27,604 nt of DNA from Spirogloea muscicola (lineage: Eukaryota > Streptophyta > Zygnematophyceae > Spirogloeales > Spirogloeaceae). This document shows positions 21,086 to 27,604 of the stretch, in pieces. Position 1 is the stretch's first letter. Each line of letters starts with the position of its first letter. The DNA is taken from the NCBI GenBank assembly GCA_009602725.1, contig WELB01000040.1, forward strand, positions 187,207-214,810, in the 5' to 3' direction. The notes under the pieces are model-generated. The model did not search any database. It saw nothing but the letters and a program-made list of their open reading frames with translations, and had not been told where the DNA came from. The position numbers were made by a program, and so were the translations under genes.

Positions 21086-23776
21086 ATGGTGCGCAAGGAC
21101 AAGGCGGCCGGGCCCGGCGGCGTCAACCGCCAGCCTGCGTGGTACCACCTCAGAGTACGCCCGCTACTGGCACTTCACGGCGACTGCCCGCAGCAAGACT
21201 ATGGCTCAAGCTCAAGCTCAAGATTCAGGGTTAAGGGTTTAAGTGAAAGATATATGGATTAGTGAAGGAGATTAACTCATACTCTGCAGAAGACGGAATC
21301 TAAGAGAGGCCAGCCCACAATGGTGGACAGACTTGGGCGAGCAGCACCAGCTGACAGGACTCATCACCGCAAGAGCGCCGTTTCACCCCAAAGTCAGTGA
21401 GCCCGAGTCAGCAGCCGGAGGTGTAAAGTGCTGGCAGCAGAGAGAGTGTCGCTCCTGTGAGTCAACAATCAAGGTCTGTCTTCATATATTCGACTTTCGA
21501 GTCAGTAGTAAGGGCCAGGAAGAGTCAGGTCCAGTATGCCAGCCGTCTCACGTTGGTTCTGTCGCTGCTGTGCTGTGGTGGCTGGCAGCTGCGGCGACAG
21601 CGGCCGCGGCCGCCGCCAGACCCGGCGGTGCAGTTTGCCGTGCGCGTGCGCGACCACAAGGAGCTGGAGTCACGGTGGGCGGTGCTCCAGGAGGCGCGCG
21701 TGGAGTACTTCCGCTCCCGCGACCTGCTCGCTCTGCTGCGCAAGCACCCGGACCTCGCGCCGCGGCCGCCCCCGCCAAGCGACAGCGCGCCGCCGCCGCC
21801 GCCGCTCTCGCCAGAGGAGGCCGGCGAGCTCCTGCTGCATCGCAAACTCGTGTACCGCTGCGACCGCGTCGTCAAGGTCATCCGGCCTGGCAAGAAGAAG
21901 CTATCCAAATGGCCAGCCCGCCTTGAGGTCCATCCGGTGAGCATGCTGTCAGCTTTGTGAAGTATTATGATTTGCTGATCTATCATGTAACAAAACATGA
22001 TACTTTGGCTTCTGCATAGTTCTGTTGTATTGTGTGCAACTGCTGATCGATGCTTGATGTACTCATGTTCGTGCATGTACAGCGGATGTGAAGGTCAGAA
22101 TCACTCAGTTGGCACTACTGCCGCCATTTCAGCCGTGCATGTCGCATTGCTCACTGCCATCCGCACCAGTGGTGCACGTTGGCCCAAGCAGGACCAGTCA
22201 TTCGCCGAAGATGGGTTCTATGCGTGGACGTTTGAGCGGAAGCGACCGGCATGGCAGTACGTGCTCTCGTTCCTTGTGCCGGTTGTGACTGTTGCGTGCT
22301 GCCTCTTCCCCGTCGCGCCACACTGGTGCAAGCTCGCCGTTCTCTACTTCTGCATCACTCTGCTCTGCCTCATATTCGGCGTCCTCCTGCGTGAGTCACC
22401 CTACCTGAACCCCTCTTTCCTGCTGCTTCTCACAAGTACTACTAGCCAAGATTCACTTGGTTGCCAACCGATGCTGCTCGCTCGCTCCTATGTTCCATCC
22501 CTGCCTCCAAAACCCCTCAGAAAACCTAGGCCCCACCGCTGTATCACCTAGGACCGTTGTACACGGAATATCTCAGTAAGCCTTGCTCCTCACTGTGCAC
22601 TACCCAGTGCATCAATGCTAAGCCAAACCTTCATCCCCAGACTAAGCTGGCAACGAAATTGGGTTGCGGCTTGGCAACGAGCCAAGGGAAGGTCGACTGA
22701 TGCAGAGCTGCCGTTTCTCTTTGCAGTTAGGGTAGTGGTGTTTGCTTTGTGCTGGATTGTGGCGGGCAAGCGCGTGTGGTTCTTCCCCAACATCCTTGCA
22801 GAGGAGGCGCTGCTGTCGGAGCTTTTCCGGTTCTGGCCGGAGGCCGCCAAGGACGAGGAGCCGCCGCCGAAGCTCGCCTCGCGCCTTGCGCTGGCGGCCT
22901 GCGCCTCCGCTGCCGTCTACCTCTGCGTGCAGAACGCGCCTGACGAGCAGGCCCGCACCAGGTACGAAGTGCAGCCGGCGGCAGTGATTGCATGCCCCAG
23001 CCCTACTCGCAAAGGCCCTCATGTATGCCTGCTCTCGACTTCCTGACTTCATCATCAGTCTTCTGGGCAGCTCCGCTGTTCTTAATGGCTTCGCGCTTGT
23101 GACCAGCTTGTAGCTGGGTAGCCAAGTAGCAACTAGGTGTTCTGTACATGATTGATGAAGCTGTGCGACGTGAAAAGAGGACGGGTTTAGGAGGACTTAG
23201 AACGATAGAAGGCTATACTTAGTGGAGTACATACTCTTCTAAGCATCGACAGTCGGTGTTCTTGCTTGCCTACAGTCAGCTCTGGTCTTTGTCCCCATTG
23301 TTCTGCTTGTCCATGGCACTGGACTGCGAGGTCTGCAAAGCTCAGCCCGTTGCTCTGGTCTTTGTCCCCATTGTTCTGCTTGTCCATAGCACTGGACTGC
23401 GAGGTCTGCAAAGCTCAGCCCATTGCCAGGCCTCGATGGTGGCGAGCTGCTCGGCCAGAGTCTAAAATCAGCAACTTCGCCTCTCTGTGCTTGCAGGTAC
23501 CGCAAGAAGTTTGGCAATGCAATTGATGAGATGTTGCTATGGAGCCCTGCGATGCTCAGCAAGGGCAACAGCAGTAGCGACGAGCCACCAGTCTCAGCCA
23601 CCGCTCCACCGCCGCCTGCTGCACCCAAAGCTGGCGGGTTTGAAGGTGACAGTAAAGAGTCACCTCTCCAAGAAGAAGCTGCCGGCTCAGAGTCAGGCGG
23701 TGACAATGACATCGACGAGCTGAGCACGACGCACAGCAGCGCAAAATCTGACCCCAAGCTTGACATGGAGTTGTAG
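21086..23776 (+). CDS. SEC62: Sec62, ER post-translational translocation protein (5 exons)
   Basis: Exons: 21086-21154, 21589-21936, 22192-22390, 22727-22961, 23497-23776. The sum is 1131 nt, giving 376 aa, close to plant Sec62. The cytosolic domain shows FAVRVRDHKELESRWAVLQ, ARVEYFR, a polyproline insert, and RCDRVVKVIRPGKKKLSKWP. Exon 3 gives GFYAWTFERKRPAWQ and two hydrophobic spans (YVLSFLVPVVTVACCLFPV and the LAVLYFCITLLCLIFGVLL stretch). Exon 4 carries the conserved GKRVWFFPNILAEEALLSEL and FRFWP. The tail is Ser/Pro/acidic. Sec62 works with Sec61/Sec63 in post-translational import into the ER. Exons 2-5 are firm. Exon 1 (MVRKDKAAGPGGVNRQPAWY...) is an inference: 21086 is the only ATG in its open frame and the donor AGA|GTACGC fits phase 0. 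The exon 2 acceptor could be 21588 or 21633. Confidence 0.9.
21203..21243 (+). repeat. (GCTCAA)n followed by degenerate telomere-like motif
   Basis: GCTCAAGCTCAAGCTCAAG passes into ATTCAGGGTTAAGGGTTTAA. The GGGTTTA stretch equals a plant-type telomere unit in phase. It lies in the proposed Sec62 intron 1. Confidence 0.6.
23279..23424 (+). repeat. Tandem duplication, 73-bp period, two copies with two mismatches
   Basis: GCTCTGGTCTTTGTCCCCAT starts both units (23279 and 23352) and both run through CTGCAAAGCTCAGCCC. It lies in Sec62 intron 4, about 70 bp before the exon 5 acceptor. Confidence 0.9.
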
Positions 23777-24516
23777 TCAGACTGGTCGCTGCGCTTGCAG
23801 GGGTGCACATGGGGCCCTGACAAGACCTGTTGGCATTCCAAACTCGGAAATTTCACGAAATGATATCAACATATTCTTGAAAGCTCAAATTTTCAAACAT
23901 GAACAGTCCACCTGACTGTCCCCGTGACAGACAAATTTGCCTTGCACTGCTACCCAATTTGCGCTGCAGCTGACCCCTGCTTATTGTCCAGACTGATCCC
24001 AGTCTGCTCCAACTTGTGCCAATGCAAGTCCATCCTGACATAGGTCATAACTCCATGGCACGTTGCAACGAGGCAGTTGACATCATCGTGAAGGGAACTT
24101 GCGCTGCACTCATTCTAAGAGCACAAGTTGAAGACACAAAGGTCTGATGACAACAGAAAAGCAGATGCAGCTCGATAAGGCGTCAAGAGAGGCCAATTTG
24201 TGGGGGGGTTCCACCGTTGCCCAGAAGGTCAATTGTGCGTAAGACAGCGCAGACAGCATCTGCCTGAGGCTCCTTATAGGAGACTATTCTATATTCTTCC
24301 AGTATGCCATCTTGTGGTAGCTTCTTTGCTGTTGAGACCCGCGAGAGGTCCGGCATTGCTGCAGCGAAAGGGCTAGGAATTTGCAAGATTTGAACCCGGG
24401 ACCTGACATGGCCACCTCTAGCTCCGCGTTTGCTCGGAAGCGCGCGAGACTCATTGACTGTGGCATCATAGTGGGTATGGCGCCGCGGGCTCAACCGCGG
24501 GCTCAGGCGGGGCCTC
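23777..24516. other. Intergenic, no gene seen; one tRNA B-box-like motif
   Basis: The stretch lies between the convergent 3' ends of Sec62 and microprotein A. A minus-strand frame ending at 24183 has no recognisable domain. At about 24389-24410 the minus strand reads GGTCCCGGGTTCAAATCTTG, like a tRNA T-arm, but its stem does not pair. Confidence 0.5.
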
Positions 24517-24681
24517 TCAGATGTCGTCATCCTCGTCGCCCGCGTCGTCCAGGTCCTTCTTCATCCGCTTGCGGATGGGGTCCAGGAAAGGCTTGCAGGT
24601 CAGCTCCACCGCCCACCAAATGAGCGGCAGCGCTATGAGCGCCGCGACGAGGTTCTGGCGAGTCCGCCGCTCCATGGCCAT
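24517..24681 (-). CDS. Single-span membrane microprotein A (54 aa), function unknown
   Basis: The frame reads MAMERRTRQN, a hydrophobic span LVAALIALPLIWWAVEL, then CKPFLDPIRKRMKKDLD and the acidic tail DDAGDEDDDI before the stop. The layout (short basic N-terminus, one membrane helix ending in WWAVE, a basic amphipathic stretch, an acidic C-terminus) suggests a tail on one side of an organelle or ER membrane. I chose 24681 because it is the first ATG in a longer open frame; a second ATG is at 24675. Within 36 aligned positions about 18 are identical to microprotein B, 490 bp upstream on the same strand, so the two look like a tandem duplicate pair. I think it resembles small plant proteins of unknown function but cannot name a family. 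A family A element lies directly 5' in the same sense. Confidence 0.7.
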   Translation of the reverse strand: MAMERRTRQNLVAALIALPLIWWAVELTCKPFLDPIRKRMKKDLDDAGDEDDDI

Positions 24682-24875
24682 CCCGGCAGCTCCTGCGAGG
24701 GCGACGTCACAGCCAGCCGCTGCAATCGTCAAGGCGCCTCGGCGACGGCTACTTGCTGGGCGCCGCAATGCGGGGCTCCACGGAGTCAGAGAGTCTGATA
24801 ACCGAAGCCGTTGTTGCTGCCATGCCCTGGGACTTGAAGCGCCGCCTTGGCAAAGCGCACATCGTCTCACAGGCC

Positions 24876-25003
24876 ATGGAGTGTGTACTGAGTGATGGAG
24901 GGCCTGAGTGGTCAAGTACAAAGCAAGCCCACTGACAGGTGTACATTCACCTGCTGCTAAGCTGACCCGCTCAGTAACCACGAGTCAGCGCGTAGAGGTC
25001 GCA
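24876..25003 (-). repeat. Dispersed element family A, copy 2
   Basis: On the minus strand: GCGACCTCTACGCGCTGA, GTGGTTACTGAGCGGGTCAG, CAGGTGAATGTACACCTG (6-bp stem, 6-nt loop) and CACTCAGGCCCTCCATCAC. It is the best-folding copy. It lies about 200 bp 5' of the microprotein A start and reads into its frame without a stop, although no ATG occurs in the element. Confidence 0.78.
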
Positions 25004-25168
25004 GCTTACTGGTGCCCGGAGGAGCGACTGCGGCCAGCGGGCGGGCGCACGCAGCTTACCGAGGGGAACTTCCGCGCGGCGTAATGCCGAGAGCCTCGAG
25101 AGATGCACGGAGTGCGCGTCGCTGCGAGTCTGGCGGCGGCGGCGACGGCGGCGGCGGAGGCGGCTGGC

Positions 25169-25336
25169 TCAGGCGCGCGGTGCGAGCAGGGGGCCGGCCT
25201 CGGCGTCAAGGTCGTCGGCCATGCGCGTGCGGACGTAGGAGAGGCAGGGCGCGCAGGCGGCCTCCACGGCGCACCACGCCACGGGCAGCGCCACCAGCAC
25301 CACCAGCAGCGACGCCAGCACGGCGCCGCCCGCCAT
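25169..25336 (-). CDS. Single-span membrane microprotein B (55 aa), paralog of A
   Basis: The frame reads MAGGAVLASLLVVLVALPVA, WCAVEAACAPCLSYVRTRMA, DDLDAEAGPLLAPRA and then stop. Against microprotein A it keeps LxxxLxALPxxWxAVExxC, P, L, RxRM and DLD, but the acidic DEDDDI tail is replaced by a neutral/basic end. An upstream in-frame ATG at 25468 would add 44 residues (starting MGLEVLSAEIRTRDV); I preferred 25336 because the homology begins near it and the extension crosses GC-rich, low-complexity sequence. It may be a diverged active copy or one losing function. Confidence 0.6.
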   Translation of the reverse strand: MAGGAVLASLLVVLVALPVAWCAVEAACAPCLSYVRTRMADDLDAEAGPLLAPRA

Positions 25337-25523
25337 GGCGGCCGCCGCAGCGAGCTTCCGGGGAGCTTCCGGGGGGGCGGGGGACGCGAAGCTCTTGGGA
25401 TCCCCGGGGGGAATTCCCTGCGGCACGTCACGCGTTCGAATCTCGGCAGAGAGCACTTCAAGGCCCATGTGGTATTTCAGTGGGCTGGCTTATCAGTTTG
25501 AGGTAGCGCTTCTGGCCCCTTCG

Positions 25524-25605
25524 TAGTTTGGCCCCTCGAACCTTGTGAATTCTTTCCGGGCTGGCTTCTCGCAGCCCTTGCCCCCATTGGAAGACCTACT
25601 TCCTT
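25524..25605 (+). repeat. Dispersed repeat family B, copy 7
   Basis: TAGTTTGGCCCCTCGAACC, TTGTGAATTCTTTCCGGGC, the core GGCTGGCTTCTCGCAGCCCT and CCATTGGAAGACCTACTTCC follow in the order of copy 1. A partial core (GGGCTGGCTTATCAG) lies just before it at 25485. Confidence 0.75.
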
Positions 25606-26456
25606 TCCACAGCCCTCGAAGGGGAGGATGGGATAACTCGAGGTTGAGTAGGACAAAGTGTGGGGTATTTGCAACAAGCTCAGCCCAAGATAGATGCTGT
25701 CCTTGCGAAGGAGGACACCATAAGCACACTGCCAAGTGATAGGACGTCCGCGTTGCTCTAGGATACTATGAGGCGCCTGCTTATGAGCAACTTGATGAGC
25801 TAACTTTGAAGAGGGGATGCCATACCCAGCAAGGAACAGCTCTTCCAATGTAAGGCAACGATAGCAGCTCCCTTACCATTGAAGCCGTCCAATCCCCAAC
25901 ATTATCATACGACAGTGGCCGCCACAAATGCTGCGTACCTTGCTATGTCCAAAATCACATTGAGCCGTCTCGCACTCAAGGCTCCAGATCACAAGGGAGA
26001 GGACGTTTACTCATGGCGTGTTGTAAAGTCTAGCAACATTGAAGCTGAATCCTCCACTTTGCAATACGCGTATGCATTGACCACTGTATACTGCTGATGT
26101 CCTCTTGGCCACCATGCTGTGAGCATACACAAGGGCTGACAGACGTCATCCGGCCTCTGCAAGTCCTGAAGGAAGTAAGACACTTGACATTGAGCTTCAT
26201 TCATTTGAAGATCCTTGAGGACTATAGTTGGTTGACTGGCATCTTCTGGAAGTGTTTTCATCTCAGCAGGTCCTCGGAATGCACAGTTGAAGATCAAAGG
26301 CAAAGGGAAGAGAAGGACAAGCGAAGGGAGAGAAGGACAACTGAGAGGATGAAGCCAGAAACCTACTCTCCGAAGTCCCAGTCTCTATCTCAAATACCAA
26401 CATGCTGTTGAGGGGCAGTTTAAGAGTAGCATGTGGGGCTTCCTAATTTCGTTCAA
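25606..26456. other. No assignable gene
   Basis: This lies 3' of the last gene. Open frames exist on both strands (for example a minus frame 26261-26007 starting MKTLPEDASQPTIVL, and a plus frame 25879-26097), but none shows a known motif and they overlap one another. A short purine-rich direct repeat (AGAAGGACAA) occurs at 26311 and 26331. Confidence 0.5.
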
Positions 26457-27604
26457 TCATGTTCCAACTCTGTGAGCAGCAATGTTGGTTGATAGGGGAG
26501 GAAAGTTGAAGACAACAAGGTCCTGGTCAAGATAAAGGACTGGAAAGGTGGAGAGCTGCGGGAAGAATAAGGCACGTCCGAGGTTGTTGAGCGAAGTCTG
26601 CTGCCATGAGCCCTGTGCAGGAATTGCAAAATGTCCTAGATGAGACTTTTGATGCTATCGGCCTGCCAGCACCTTCTCAGCAACAAGCATTGTGCTGCTG
26701 TCATTCCTCAGTGCCCAATTCACTCTGACAAGATGAAGTCTCCTAGAGACTGTATAAAAGGCTCGCAGGATGTGATGTGTTGGCCTCTGAAATTCCATAC
26801 TTCGAGGGATGTGCTCCCAGGACAAGCAAGGCTTCAGCACAACCATCAGCACTTTTGTTACAGCAATGCATGCACCACACAGCTCCTGCAGGACGACATG
26901 CTAAATTATCCCCACCTGTCCATGAGGATCCGGCTTCAGATCATCTCGCCCAATGTCCCACCAGAACGAGTCAAACAAGACCCGCACGGCATCTAAGCCA
27001 TCCGCCTCAAAGTCGCCCGAGGCGCTGAGCCAGCCGTCCCCAAGGAGCTGGGAGCTGTATTTCACGTTGCTGGCAATGTGCGTCCCAGTGAGAGTATATC
27101 TTATAGGGTCGAAGCGAGCCCCGAGAAATGACGACATCCTGAACAGCAGCAGAAGGACATCAGCGCAGGCTCACAGACACGTCTGCTTGGCACGACAAGG
27201 ACCTGTGGATGAACCGCTAAGGGCTGCATTTTCCTTAAAATGACGACTGCAATATCTCTCTTGGGCAATGTCGGCGAAAGCCAGCGCAGGAGCGCCAATC
27301 CCGAAGCTGTCCAGCAAGCTCTCCTCAGTGTGTGGTGCCTACACCAGCACGCCCGTCCGACTGGCCAAGGAGCTGATCAAAGCCGGACCGACGGTAGCCA
27401 GCGTGCAATTGTGGTGGCGAATGGTGAATGAAGCTCGACGGCGGACCTGGTGAGGTGCGGGGCGTGGAAGACCTCCCAGACGCCCTGGCCCAGCTCCACG
27501 CTGCGCTCGCCGGGCCGGCTCGTGGGCTTGGCGCGGCAGAGCTCAGCCACGGCGGCGGCCAGCTCCGCGCGCGCCGCCTCGCCGTCGTACAGCGCCGACG
27601 GCGC
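26457..27604 (-). CDS. Conserved protein, possibly plastid PAP/fibrillin-like; 3' part of gene, N-terminus beyond the window
   Basis: Minus-strand exons: 27604-27447 (truncated by the window edge), 27138-26916, 26597-26457, phases 2 and 0, 173 visible residues. The sequence runs ELAAAVAELCRAKPTSRPGE, LGQGVWEVFHAPHLTR, FDPIRYTLTGTHIASNVKYS, LLGDGWLSASGDF, VRVLFDSFWWD, LNNLGRALFFPQLSTFPVLY, LDQDLVVFNFPPLSTNIA, then AHRVGT and stop. The pattern is a beta-rich, lipocalin-like fold: a 'GVWEVFHAPH' strand, alternating hydrophobic strands with GW and FW, and a final YLD-x-DLVVF strand. This resembles lipid-associated PAP/fibrillin proteins of plastids, which I offer only as a suggestion. The exon chain is well supported by matching splice phase and a clear C-terminus; the family name is not. 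Confidence 0.75.

Noticed and set aside
24385-24415. tRNA on the minus strand (GGTTCAAATCT B-box-like motif)
   Set aside because: The T-stem does not pair and no acceptor stem, D-arm or anticodon arm can be drawn.
25425-25450. tRNA on the plus strand (CGTTCGAATCT motif)
   Set aside because: No pairing T-stem and no A-box at the right distance.
1-27604. CRISPR array, operon, bacterial or viral gene cluster
   Set aside because: No regular spacer-repeat array, no overlapping same-strand genes and no capsid, integrase or Cas motif; the genes are intron-rich and plant-like.

Overview
The window reads as nuclear DNA of a green alga (Viridiplantae, probably a chlorophyte; I cannot fix the class). 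The genes are dense in short spliceosomal introns with GT/AG ends. The proteins are plant-lineage types: a SAPS-domain protein starting MFWR, a DDB2 with two CCHC zinc knuckles before its WD40 propeller, and a plastid-type ABCI10 ATPase. I rebuilt exon chains by hand from conserved family motifs, splice sites and codon phase. Five genes are closed or nearly closed and a sixth runs off the right edge. Every rebuilt chain is divisible by three.

Layout, left to right. At 63-7392 (+) lies a 20-exon SAPS/PP6-regulatory-subunit gene. At 8306-10103 (-) lies ABCI10, with the 5' (transit peptide) exon unresolved and one ambiguous base. At 11243-15296 (-) lies a 12-exon DDB2. The stretch 15297-18417 has no intact gene but is rich in small dispersed repeats and carries a short reverse-transcriptase-like remnant. 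At 18418-20408 (-) lies a 7-exon complex I assembly factor CIA30 (NDUFAF1), divergent from a 5-exon Sec62 gene at 21086-23776 (+). Two related single-membrane-span microprotein genes sit at 24517-24681 and 25169-25336 (both -). At 26457-27604 (-) lies the 3' part of a conserved protein, perhaps PAP/fibrillin-like.

The genes do not form an operon-like system. They are independent housekeeping genes of different compartments: phosphatase regulation, plastid ion homeostasis, nucleotide excision repair, mitochondrial complex I assembly and ER protein import.

The less expected content lies between and inside the genes. A two-hairpin dispersed element (family A) has three copies, each 5' of a gene and pointing the same way as it. 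A second dispersed family (family B) has a GGCTGGC...CAGCC core and about seven copies. Three GC-AG introns are seen, one of them 105 nt, in frame and free of stops. Competing hairpins lie just 5' of ABCI10, a perfect 13-bp inverted repeat lies in a CIA30 intron, and the CIA30/Sec62 divergent promoter holds a tandem TGACG-bearing array.
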